The translations under genes and the position numbers were made by a program. The notes under the pieces were generated by a model that was not told where the DNA came from, searched no databases, and saw only the letters and a list, made by a program, of their open reading frames with translations. From Acinetobacter lwoffii (GTDB taxonomy: Bacteria; Pseudomonadota; Gammaproteobacteria; Pseudomonadales; Moraxellaceae), in NCBI RefSeq assembly GCF_015602705.1, contig NZ_CP059081.1, forward strand, positions 1,559,702 through 1,623,701: a DNA stretch of 64,000 bases, written 5' to 3'. Below are positions 21,553-29,740 of the stretch, in pieces. Positions within the stretch are counted from its first letter, which is position 1, and each line of letters starts with the position of its first letter.

Positions 21553-21723
21553 TTAGTGGGACGTTTTCTTTTTCTTGCCACCACCGTCTTGTTTATTGAC
21601 CGTCGACCAGGCAATACGTTCGGCTTCTTCCTCAGAATGACCACGTTCTTTTTCGCTTTCTTCAATATGTTCAGCCTGACGTTTCTGTTTATCGGTATAG
21701 GCTGATTTGTCACCTCTAGGCAT
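21553..21723 (-). CDS. Small highly charged protein (56 aa), plasmid-stabilisation/stress type
   Basis: Read on the minus strand from CAT 21721-21723 to TTA 21553-21555, it gives a lysine- and glutamate-rich protein with MPRGDKSAYTDKQKRQAEHI, EESEKERGHSEEEAERIAW, and a GGGKKKKTSH tail. Short proteins of this pattern are common next to stress SDR genes in Acinetobacter and Pseudomonas and are often labelled plasmid stabilisation protein without proof. AGGAT lies just upstream of the ATG. It shares orientation with the SDR gene downstream of it in map order. Function unknown; resistance to desiccation or osmotic stress is a guess. Confidence 0.75.
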   Translation of the reverse strand: MPRGDKSAYTDKQKRQAEHIEESEKERGHSEEEAERIAWSTVNKQDGGGKKKKTSH

Positions 21724-21896
21724 CTTAATATCCTCATCAGGTTTGGCTGAAATTACTATAACAAGAGCTTATTTTTACGAGGGTAAGTATTTGTTGGAAT
21801 CATTTTATAAAAACAAAATTTTTAAAAAATATGAAAATCTAAAGATTAAATAGATGAAGATAACGGTCAACTAGAACCGCTATCTTCTGTGCCAGA

Positions 21897-22766
21897 TTAG
21901 CCGTTAATAATACTGCCGCCATTCACATGAATCACCTGACCTGAAATATAACTGGCTTCTTCACTGGCCAGGAATAAATACGCCGGTGCTACTTCACTCG
22001 GCTGGCCCATACGACCCATTGGGGTGCTTTTACCAAAATCTTTGAGCTGTTCTTCATCAAAGCTGCTCGGAATCAATGGTGTCCAGATGGGACCTGGCGC
22101 GACCCCATTGACACGAATGCCGGTTTTATTTTTCAATAAATTGGTGGAAAGGCTTCGGGTAAATGTGGTGATGGCACCTTTCGTACTCGCATAGTCAATC
22201 AGCTGGTCATGACCATGATAACTGGTAATACTCGTCGTATTGATAATGCTATCACCTTCTTGCATATGCGGAATCACCGCCTGAGTCAGGTGGAACATCG
22301 ATAGAATATTCACATTAAATGTTTTAAGTAATTGCTCGGGCGAGATATCGGTAATACTTTCTTGCGGGTATTGAACCCCGGCATTATTGACCAGAATATT
22401 AATCGTTTTAAATTCCTGAAGGGTCTTTTCCACCATTTTCTTGATTTCATCTTGATCTTGTAAATCACATTGAATCAGCAGACAACGGCGGCCTTCATCT
22501 TCCACCATTTTTTTGGTGTCCCGTGCATCCTGATCTTCATCCAAATAGCAAATGGCAATATCGGCACCTTCGCGAGCAAATAAGACCGATACAGAACGGC
22601 CAATTCCGCTATCACCACCAGTAATCAAGGCAACTTTGCCTTTTAATTTTTCACTGCCTTTATAATGCGGTTTAATAATTTCCGGTGCAGGGTCCATTTT
22701 GGTTTGCACACCCGGTTGATGGTCTTGTGTTTCAGTTGAAGCTGGGGTTTCAGGATAATGATTCAT
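21897..22766 (-). CDS. SDR-family oxidoreductase (YhdG/glucose dehydrogenase-like, stress type)
   Basis: Short-chain dehydrogenase of 289 residues with an N-terminal extension rich in Pro, His and Gln, then the NAD(P) motif ALITGGDSGIGRSV near residue 46, NNAGVQYP near 127, and catalytic Ser and YASTKGA near 190-197. The C-terminus SYISGQVIHVNGGSI closes the fold. ATG 22766 has GGAAAAGAT before it; ATG 22796 lacks a site. Members are often general stress proteins with unknown alcohol or sugar substrates. No partner enzyme is adjacent. Confidence 0.85.
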   Translation of the reverse strand: MNHYPETPASTETQDHQPGVQTKMDPAPEIIKPHYKGSEKLKGKVALITGGDSGIGRSVSVLFAREGADIAICYLDEDQDARDTKKMVEDEGRRCLLIQCDLQDQDEIKKMVEKTLQEFKTINILVNNAGVQYPQESITDISPEQLLKTFNVNILSMFHLTQAVIPHMQEGDSIINTTSITSYHGHDQLIDYASTKGAITTFTRSLSTNLLKNKTGIRVNGVAPGPIWTPLIPSSFDEEQLKDFGKSTPMGRMGQPSEVAPAYLFLASEEASYISGQVIHVNGGSIING

Positions 22767-23137
22767 ATCTTTTCCAATTCCAATGATTGTGGCCATATAA
22801 GAAAAAATATATTAGAAGCTTTTAGGCAAAATGAGGCTGGACTCAACATTTCATAACAGAATGTATTCGAGATTTATCAATTATTCGTTGAAACGGATCA
22901 GGTTGAGCAACCAGAACAGAAAAAGCTGATGAAACAGCTTCTGGCTACACTTTGATAGCTGAGGTGGTCTTGAAAGGTGAAATTTGATTAGGAAAGGTGA
23001 GGTATCAACGGAGATTTAAAATCTAGACATACATAGGCCTTTTTTACTGGGCTTGTATATAAAATAAATGGAGAGTTTTTTAACTCTCCATTTATTTATT
23101 CATTCTGATGTGTTTAAAAAATTTCTATAGAAATAAA
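22767..23137. other. Intergenic region with gabP terminator and a possible IS end scrap
   Basis: No gene is supported in these 371 bases. A strong hairpin sits at 23062-23097. At 23017-23053 the DNA shares TCTAGACA(C/T)ACATA and a following TGGGC block with the left end of the IS3-family element at 44065, suggesting a degraded relative. Confidence 0.35.
23062..23097 (-). terminator. Terminator of the GABA permease gene
   Basis: AAATAAATGGAGAGTT (23062-23077) pairs with AACTCTCCATTTATTT (23082-23097). It lies 41 bases beyond the permease stop codon. Confidence 0.85.
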
Positions 23138-24592
23138 TTAAAGATTATCACTTAAATTAATTCTGGCCTGTGCTGCCTTTTCCTTTTTGGCTGAGGCTTT
23201 ACCCCAGTTAAACTTTTGTGCACAGATGCCTAAGCCCACAATAAATAATGCAAGCACACTGGTATAAACCACTTCTTTAAAATAGGTTCCTTCAATAATC
23301 ATGGTAATTAAAGCGCCGACAATAAAGATAATGACCAGATAAGTGAGCCATGGGAATAACCACATCTTGAATGGAATATTTTGTCCTTCAGCTTCCAGTT
23401 TTTTACGTAACTTAAGCTGAGAAATGGCAATAGCAAGATAGACATATAAAGATACGGTACCAGTCGCTAACATCAAGACATCATAAATATTCATACTTTC
23501 GGTGGCAGTCAGATAAATCGCCACGAAAGAAAACAGGCTTGAAAAGATGACACCTACCCATGGGCTGTTATTGCGGTTGGTTAAACCGAAACTCTTTGGT
23601 GCATCTCCACGTTTCGAGAGGGAATAGACCATGCGTGAACAGGTATAAAGTGCGGAGTTAAAGCAGCTACATACCGAGGTGAGCACGACAAAATTAACAA
23701 TATGGCGTGCTTCTGGAATACCGAGTGCAGTAAGCGCTACGCTATACGTACCCCAGGTCGGATCTTTCAATAAAGGATTATTGTGTGGAATCAGGCAAAC
23801 CGTAATCAACATTGAACCGACATAGAATAAAATGATACGCCATACAATTGAATTAGCGGCCTTACGAATTTCCTTGGCTGGATCTTTGGTTTCAGCTGCT
23901 GCTACGGTGACAATCTCTGCTCCCATATAAGCAAACATTACACCCAATAAGGCCGTGATCACCGATGGAAACCCATTAGGCATAAAGCCTTGAGCGGTTA
24001 GATGAGTTGTACCACCGAGCATAGAGGCATCGCCCCAAGGCCACAGGTGCATCACGGCCAAACTACCAAACACCAGAAACAGTACAATGGCAATAACTTT
24101 GATCAGGGCAAACCAGAACTCGAATTCACCAAAGTTTTTTACGTCACGGAGATTAATCCAGACCAGTGCTACAGTGACCAGAAGCATATAGCCCCAGATC
24201 GGGATAAATGGAAACCAGCTATTTAGGATTTTCCCGGCAACAAAGGCTTCCCAGCCCATGAGCAACGTCCAGAAAGACCAGTATAACCAGCCGATAGAAA
24301 ATCCAGCCCAGCGCCCGATTCCACGATCCGCATAGGTTGAAAATGAACCACTGTCGGGATTCAGTACCGCCATTTCTCCCAGCATACGCATGATGAGTAA
24401 AACTAATATTCCACCTAGAGTATAGGCAATGAGTGCAGCCGGTCCTGCAGAATAGATGACATTACCGGAGCCGACAAAGAGTGCTCCACCAATGACACCG
24501 GCAATTGAAATCATGGTGAGATGGCGTGATTTAAGTCCGTTTTTTAAGCCGTTTGATGATTCGGAATTGGAGAAATGTTGATGTTCTGCCAT
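23138..24592 (-). CDS. gabP: Amino acid permease, probable GABA permease
   Basis: APC-superfamily transporter of 484 residues with about 12 hydrophobic segments. The N-terminal GLKSRHLTMISIAGVIGGAL is the classic substrate- and cation-site region of AAT-family permeases, and GAEIVTVAAAETKDPAKEIR near 225-245 is also typical of GabP and related carriers. Its upstream region holds the same two-part operator as gabR and gabT, which supports GABA as substrate better than similarity alone. Other amino acids remain possible. It is monocistronic. Confidence 0.82.
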   Translation of the reverse strand: MAEHQHFSNSESSNGLKNGLKSRHLTMISIAGVIGGALFVGSGNVIYSAGPAALIAYTLGGILVLLIMRMLGEMAVLNPDSGSFSTYADRGIGRWAGFSIGWLYWSFWTLLMGWEAFVAGKILNSWFPFIPIWGYMLLVTVALVWINLRDVKNFGEFEFWFALIKVIAIVLFLVFGSLAVMHLWPWGDASMLGGTTHLTAQGFMPNGFPSVITALLGVMFAYMGAEIVTVAAAETKDPAKEIRKAANSIVWRIILFYVGSMLITVCLIPHNNPLLKDPTWGTYSVALTALGIPEARHIVNFVVLTSVCSCFNSALYTCSRMVYSLSKRGDAPKSFGLTNRNNSPWVGVIFSSLFSFVAIYLTATESMNIYDVLMLATGTVSLYVYLAIAISQLKLRKKLEAEGQNIPFKMWLFPWLTYLVIIFIVGALITMIIEGTYFKEVVYTSVLALFIVGLGICAQKFNWGKASAKKEKAAQARINLSDNL

Positions 24593-25009
24593 ATAATTTC
24601 CCTTAATATCAATAGCGTAGCGGCAATAAAATTCCTTATTTGGCTTACGCTATCTTATCCTTTGAAACTGTAACCGAATTCATCAGTGCTTGACCAATAT
24701 TAAGTTAATCTTAATAAAATGAATCCTTGTAGCCCTATAGACAGGATCACACTTTGATTAAAGTACGGTTACATGCTGTTCATGTATGCGGTTAATTTCT
24801 CTTTTTTGTTGTAAAGTGACGAGAGCCATTTTTGAGCAATTCAAAGGAGCCAATTGGCTTAAGAGATAAAAAATATAAGCAGGCAATATTTACAGAAAAA
24901 TAAAGCCTACCTAAAATATCAGGCTAAAAGCAGGTTTACGTTCCCTTTAAAAATAAATTAAAAGCTTTTTGATTTTAAAAATATAATTGTATTGATCCTT
25001 AAGTTTTTA
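24593..25009. other. Upstream region of gabP and downstream region of gabR
   Basis: 417 bases without a gene. It contains the gabP promoter region and the operator at 24822-24854, about 230 bases before the permease start. The long leader could hold a transcript start well upstream; I saw no riboswitch-like structure. Confidence 0.5.
24822..24854 (-). promoter_or_regulatory. GabR-type two-part operator upstream of gabP
   Basis: Read toward gabP: ATTGGCTCC (24854-24846), 15 bases, AATGGCTCTCGT. Start-to-start distance of the half sites is 24 bases, the same as at 26512-26544 and 28313-28345. Orientation is reversed relative to those two, matching the minus-strand permease. The assignment to the neighbouring regulator is inference. 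Confidence 0.72.
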
Positions 25010-26512
25010 CTAAGTTAAAGTGCGGATCCCATGCTCGCGCAAGCACTTTAACAATATCCCGAAAGCCACCAGAATTTCCTGTTCACTCACACAGGCAAAG
25101 CCCAGTAATAATCCTTTCTGCCGGGTGGAATAATGTTTGGTATAGTATTGCGATAAGGCTCTGACCTTGATTCCTAGTTCAAGCGCTTTGGATGCAATCA
25201 AGACATCATCACTGCTGCTCGTCAATTTTAAAATCAGATGCAAACCGGCGGCGGTATTGTATTCATGCAGAAAATCTTCACCTAAATGTCGGCGAATCAG
25301 GTCAATTAAAAAAGCGTGGCGTTTGCCATACAATAAACGCATCCGTCGGATATGCGCCTCATAATGTCCTTCACGGATAAATTCAGCCAGTGTTTGCTGA
25401 TCGATTAAGTGACCACCACGATAAAGTTCCGAGGCCACAATTCGCAACGAAGAAAAGAGCTGCTTTGGTACCACTAAATAGCCAATGCGCAGAGCCGGAT
25501 AAATGGTCTTACTAAACGTCCCCATATAAATCACCGGAGAATCCGGCTCCAAACCTTGTAAAGAAGGATAGGGCTGGCCCGAGAACCTGAACTCACTGTC
25601 ATAATCATCTTCAACAATCCAGCTGTTGTGTTGGCGTGCGAGTGCAATTAACTGTTTGCGCCGTTCCAAACTTAAATGTGAACCTAAGGGATATTGATGC
25701 GAAGGCGTCACAAAAATCAGCTTAGGCGGTTTCTTGGGATGCAGATCGGGAATAATCCCTTCCTGATCGACCGGTAAGGAACGCAGATTCACACCATTAA
25801 TTCGTAAAATATTACGCGCGCCCCAATAGGCTGGATCTTCGATCCAGACCTCATCGCCTATGTCGCTTAAAGTACGCGAGACCAAATCAATCGCCTGATG
25901 GGTGCCTTCGGTAATAATGATCTGATCAGCATCGCACTGCACTGAACGGGCAATTTTCAGATATTCTGCCAGCTCCTGACGCAGTTCTAGGGAGCCACCG
26001 GCATTGCTGTAAATCAGGTTGTTAACTTGAGGTTCACGGCTCAAACGCGTTTGGATTTTGCTGAAAATATGATGCGGAAATTCGGTTACATCGGGTGCGC
26101 CCGGTACAAAGGCTCCCCATTGATAAGGCGAAGCCGCGGAATAGCCGAGCAAGTAAGAACCGCGTTGCGACAGATTATAATTTTGCTGTGCTTTTTTTTC
26201 TGCAACGGCAGGAGAATTCTGTTCTGCCTTCACCAAAAAGGATTCGGGTAATTTCTCTACTACCCAGGTACCTTGACCGGTACGGGCATCAACATAACCC
26301 TGTGCCTGTAATTGTTCATAGGCATTTAACACCGTATTACGCGATACCTGAATCTCTTTAGCCAGATCACGTGATGCAGGCAAGCGGGTTTTGGGAGCCA
26401 ATACGCTATCAATAATCGCGTTACGCAAGCAGCGGAACAGGCGCATCTGTAATGTTCCTGTGACATCTTGCTGCAATCGCTGCAGTAAATAATCTCCAAG
26501 CAAGCTACGCAA
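25010..26512 (-). CDS. gabR: MocR/GabR-type regulator with aminotransferase-like domain
   Basis: Protein of 500 residues. An N-terminal GntR-type winged helix at about 18-85 has TRLPASRDLAKEIQVSRNTV, followed by a type I aminotransferase fold. PLP would bind Lys335 in GTFSKTIYPALRIGY, and EDDYDSEFRF is the usual conserved segment. In Bacillus, GabR senses GABA as the PLP aldimine and activates gabTD. Here it lies among gabP, gabT and gabD and is divergent from a glutamate dehydrogenase. The start is TTG 26512, with AGGAG 8 bases upstream; no ATG fits. The SD and start overlap the proximal operator half site, which implies autoregulation. Confidence 0.85.
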   Translation of the reverse strand: MRSLLGDYLLQRLQQDVTGTLQMRLFRCLRNAIIDSVLAPKTRLPASRDLAKEIQVSRNTVLNAYEQLQAQGYVDARTGQGTWVVEKLPESFLVKAEQNSPAVAEKKAQQNYNLSQRGSYLLGYSAASPYQWGAFVPGAPDVTEFPHHIFSKIQTRLSREPQVNNLIYSNAGGSLELRQELAEYLKIARSVQCDADQIIITEGTHQAIDLVSRTLSDIGDEVWIEDPAYWGARNILRINGVNLRSLPVDQEGIIPDLHPKKPPKLIFVTPSHQYPLGSHLSLERRKQLIALARQHNSWIVEDDYDSEFRFSGQPYPSLQGLEPDSPVIYMGTFSKTIYPALRIGYLVVPKQLFSSLRIVASELYRGGHLIDQQTLAEFIREGHYEAHIRRMRLLYGKRHAFLIDLIRRHLGEDFLHEYNTAAGLHLILKLTSSSDDVLIASKALELGIKVRALSQYYTKHYSTRQKGLLLGFACVSEQEILVAFGILLKCLREHGIRTLT

Positions 26513-26544
26513 TTGGCTCTCTCCTACAAATTTGAAATGGCTCT
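26512..26544 (+). promoter_or_regulatory. GabR-type two-part operator between gabR and the dehydrogenase gene
   Basis: ATTGGCTCT (26512-26520), 15 bases, AATGGCTCTCGT (from 26536); half-site pitch 24 bases. The first half touches the TTG start and Shine-Dalgarno of gabR. It can serve both divergent genes. Confidence 0.75.
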
Positions 26545-26828
26545 CGTGAGAGCGGTATTGCTAGGTGCAAAATAGTCTGATCAGGCAGTCATTGTAAAGT
26601 GTCTTGTATGCGTTTTGATCATGTACCTGCGGCTTGAATGCGAGCATACAGGCGGGCAGGCAATATACACAGATACCGATTAAAACTAAAGCGGAAAATC
26701 TAGACACTGATTTTGTTTGGAGCTCGCTGAACTAAGACCTGAATCAAGCAATGATTGCCATAACAGCCGAATAGAGATGTGTTGCAGCCGCCAGGACATA
26801 CGACTGCATATAACAAAAGGATCATAGA
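26545..26828. other. Leader region of the glutamate dehydrogenase gene
   Basis: 284 bases beyond the operator without a supported gene. The AAAGGATC ribosome site of the next gene is at its end. No further structure is clear. Confidence 0.4.
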
Positions 26829-28112
26829 ATGAACATGATGATGAAAGGATTGACCTATACCGAGCAAGGTACAACGGCCTGGAACAATTATCTTAAGCAA
26901 CTGGATAAAGTAGCGCCTTATCTGGGTGAGCTGAGTGAACGACTGGACATGCTGCGACGCCCAAAGCGCAGTTTAATTGTCGATGTTCCGGTCATCATGG
27001 ATGATGGTACGGTTCAGCATTTTGAAGGCTATCGTGTTCAGCACAATTTAACTCGCGGTCCAGGCAAAGGCGGCGTGCGTTTTCATCCAGATGTCAATTT
27101 AGATGAGGTGATGGCTCTGTCGGCCTGGATGACGATCAAATGTGCTGCTCTAAATTTACCTTTTGGCGGTGCCAAAGGCGGTGTGCGAGTTGATCCGAGC
27201 CAGCTTTCCAAGCGCGAACTGGAACGCTTGACCCGACGTTATACGGCAGAAATCAATTTAATTATTGGACCGCAAAAAGATATTCCGGCGCCGGATGTTG
27301 GAACCAATCCGCAAATCATGGCCTGGATGATGGATACGTTTTCCATGAATGCGGGTTCTACGATTACTGGTGTAGTGACCGGAAAGCCGGTTCATTTAGG
27401 GGGGGCTTTAGGCCGCAGTAAAGCTACAGGTCGCGGCGTATTTATTAGCGGTCGTGAAGTTGCCCAGCAAATTGGTCTGGATTTAAAAAATGCCCGGGTC
27501 TGTGTACAGGGTTTCGGTAATGTGGGCAGTGAAGCTGCGCTGCTTTTCCAGGAAAATGGCAGCAAAGTGATCTGTGTTCAGGACCATTCTGCCACTCTGT
27601 ATCAGGAACAGGGAATTGATATTAAAAAGCTGCTTGAATACTCCAATGCCCACCATAAAATTCAGGGATTTTCTGCCAGCGATGAAATTTCTGCATCAGC
27701 TTTCTGGACCATTCCCGCCGAAGTCTTTATTCCGGCAGCGCTGGAAGGTGTGATTAATACTCAGGTCGCGCAAAATATTCAGACCAAAATGATTCTGGAA
27801 GGTGCCAATGGTCCCACGTTGACTGAAGCCGATGAAATTCTGAGTGAGCGTCATATTACCGTGGTGCCAGACGTAATCTGCAATGCGGGTGGCGTGACGG
27901 TCAGCTATTTTGAATGGGTTCAGGATTTGGCCAGCTACTTCTGGACTGAGGAAGAGATTAACCAGCGTATGGATGCCAGCATGAAAAATGCGGTACAGGA
28001 TGTATGGCAAAAAGCAGTTCAGGCCGGATGTTCTTTGCGTACAGCCGCTTATATTCTGGCTTGTGAGCGGATTTTAATGGCACGCCAGGAACGCGGCATC
28101 TATCCGGGTTAA
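26829..28112 (+). CDS. Glu/Leu/Phe/Val dehydrogenase, probable glutamate dehydrogenase
   Basis: Protein of 427 residues with the family signature [14 protein letters not shown] near residue 113-126, where the first Lys is catalytic, [11 protein letters not shown] near 80, [17 protein letters not shown] near 155, and the NAD(P) fold motif [12 protein letters not shown] near 225. It interconverts glutamate with 2-oxoglutarate and ammonia. Between gabR and gabT it could remove the glutamate made by the transaminase and restore 2-oxoglutarate. A GabR-type operator lies in its upstream region. ATG 26829 has AAAGGATC upstream; nearby in-frame ATGs make the exact start uncertain by a few residues. 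Confidence 0.88.
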   Translation: MNMMMKGLTYTEQGTTAWNNYLKQLDKVAPYLGELSERLDMLRRPKRSLIVDVPVIMDDGTVQHFEGYRVQHNLTRGPGKGGVRFHPDVNLDEVMALSAWMTIKCAALNLPFGGAKGGVRVDPSQLSKRELERLTRRYTAEINLIIGPQKDIPAPDVGTNPQIMAWMMDTFSMNAGSTITGVVTGKPVHLGGALGRSKATGRGVFISGREVAQQIGLDLKNARVCVQGFGNVGSEAALLFQENGSKVICVQDHSATLYQEQGIDIKKLLEYSNAHHKIQGFSASDEISASAFWTIPAEVFIPAALEGVINTQVAQNIQTKMILEGANGPTLTEADEILSERHITVVPDVICNAGGVTVSYFEWVQDLASYFWTEEEINQRMDASMKNAVQDVWQKAVQAGCSLRTAAYILACERILMARQERGIYPG

Positions 28113-28202
28113 GCGAAGTTTTTTTTCAAGATGGATTAATCCATAAAAACGACTAGATTTAATTCATTATTACCCATCGTGAATTTTTGCAATGGATTTT
28201 TA

Positions 28203-28239
28203 AATTGGCTTCTTTATTTAAAAAGGAGCCAATTTTTAT
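28203..28239 (+). terminator. Terminator after the glutamate dehydrogenase gene
   Basis: AATTGGCTTCTTT pairs with AAAAGGAGCCAATT and runs into a T tract. The right arm also contains GGAGCCAAT, identical to one operator half site, but without a partner at 24 bases. Confidence 0.75.
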
Positions 28240-28312
28240 TAAAAGTATAAATATTTGTTTATAAATAAAATAATTTTAAATTTTGACTCTTTTTCTTATT
28301 TTAACCAGACCA

Positions 28313-28345
28313 ATTGGCTCCTTCCATCTGCTGCAAAGTGGCTCT
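28313..28345 (+). promoter_or_regulatory. GabR-type two-part operator upstream of gabT
   Basis: ATTGGCTCC (28313-28321), 15 bases, AGTGGCTCTCGT (from 28337); pitch 24 bases, the same as the two other copies. It lies about 120 bases before the gabT start codon. Confidence 0.75.
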
Positions 28346-28461
28346 CGTCTCATACGCATAAAAGCGCAAAATGAACAACATCAGCCAGTCTTTGGCAAAT
28401 TTCTATCCCAAAATCCGGATAGCAAAATTTACAACGTATGAATCAAGAATGAGGATACAAA

Positions 28462-29724
28462 ATGGACAGTAAACACTCAGCACTGAATGCACGTAAACAG
28501 CAGGCGACACCACGTGGTGTTGGGGTCATGTGTCAATGGTACGCGGAAAAAGCAGAAAACTCGACCATCTGGGATGCAGAAGGCAATCAATATATCGACT
28601 TTGCGGGCGGAATCGCCGTACTGAATACTGGCCATCGTCACCCTAAAATTATTGCTGCGGTCACTGAACAATTAACCAAATTTACCCATACGGCTTATCA
28701 GGTTGTACCATACGAGAGTTACGTTGCTCTGGCAGAACGTATCAATGCACGCGCTCCCATCCAAGGTGCTGCAAAAACCTCATTCTTTTCGACTGGTGCT
28801 GAAGCTGTCGAAAATGCAGTTAAAATTGCCCGTGCCCATACTGGCCGTCATGGCATTGTGACTTTTGGTAATGGTTTTCATGGCCGTTCATTCATGACGA
28901 TGGCCATGACCGGTAAAACTGCACCTTATAAACGCGACTTTGGGATGATGCCTTGTGGTGTTTTCCATGCCCGTTACCCGGTGGAATCCAAAGGCATTAG
29001 TGTTGATGATGCAATGCAAAGCATTGAAGACATTTTCGCAGAAGATATTGCTGCGCATGACGTAGCAGCAATTGTGCTTGAGCCTGTACAAGGCGAAGGC
29101 GGATTTAATGTGGTGCCTGCAGAATTCCTGAAACGCTTGCGTGTCCTATGCGATCAAAACGGCATTTTACTGATTGCTGATGAAGTACAGTCTGGTTTTG
29201 CGCGTACAGGTAAACTGTTTGCGATGGATTATTATGAAACCAAGCCAGATCTGATTACGATGGCAAAGAGTCTGGGCGGCGGTTTCCCGATCTCAGGCGT
29301 TGTGGGTCGTGCTGAAGTCATGGATGCACCAAATCCAGGTGGATTGGGCGGTACTTATGCAGGTAACCCGGTTGCTGTTGCGGCTGCCCATGCGGTACTG
29401 GATATCATTGAAGAAGAAGGGCTTTGTGAAAGAGCGAATGATCTAGGCGCAGAACTGGTTGATGTTTTACATGAACTGAAAATGTCATCTAGCATGGTCA
29501 AAGATATTCGCGCACTGGGTTCAATGGTGGCAGTTGAGCTTGAAACCGCGGAACAGGCAAAAGCTGTACAAAACCATGCCATGCAAAATGGTCTGTTAAT
29601 CCTGACCTGCGGTCGTTATGGTAATGTAATCCGTTTCCTATACCCGCTCACAATTCCGGCAGAACAGTTCCGTGCGGGATTGGCTATCTTGAAACAAGGG
29701 TTTGCACTGTCTGTCGCAGCCTAA
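28462..29724 (+). CDS. gabT: 4-aminobutyrate-2-oxoglutarate transaminase
   Basis: Class III aminotransferase of 420 residues: FFSTGAEAVENAVKIARAHT near 105, FHGRSFMTMAMTGK near 140, LIADEVQSGFARTGKLFA near 235, and the PLP Lys269 in TMAKSLGGGFPIS. It moves the amino group of GABA to 2-oxoglutarate, giving succinate semialdehyde and glutamate. A 16-base gap leads to gabD, so the two are one operon under the operator at 28313. 5-aminovalerate may be a second substrate. Confidence 0.93.
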   Translation: MDSKHSALNARKQQATPRGVGVMCQWYAEKAENSTIWDAEGNQYIDFAGGIAVLNTGHRHPKIIAAVTEQLTKFTHTAYQVVPYESYVALAERINARAPIQGAAKTSFFSTGAEAVENAVKIARAHTGRHGIVTFGNGFHGRSFMTMAMTGKTAPYKRDFGMMPCGVFHARYPVESKGISVDDAMQSIEDIFAEDIAAHDVAAIVLEPVQGEGGFNVVPAEFLKRLRVLCDQNGILLIADEVQSGFARTGKLFAMDYYETKPDLITMAKSLGGGFPISGVVGRAEVMDAPNPGGLGGTYAGNPVAVAAAHAVLDIIEEEGLCERANDLGAELVDVLHELKMSSSMVKDIRALGSMVAVELETAEQAKAVQNHAMQNGLLILTCGRYGNVIRFLYPLTIPAEQFRAGLAILKQGFALSVAA

Positions 29725-29740
29725 TGAAAGAGTAATGATC

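Larger units (their letters stand above)
28113..28461. other. Region between dehydrogenase and gabT
   Basis: 349 bases: a terminator hairpin at 28203-28239, an AT-rich stretch and the operator at 28313-28345. No gene seen. Confidence 0.5.

Noticed and set aside
24593..24821. Riboswitch in the long gabP leader
   Set aside because: No conserved stem arrangement of a known class could be drawn; the length alone is not evidence.
28203..28239. Fourth GabR operator after the dehydrogenase gene
   Set aside because: Only one half site (GGAGCCAAT) is present; the partner at 24 bases is missing and the sequence is explained by a terminator stem.
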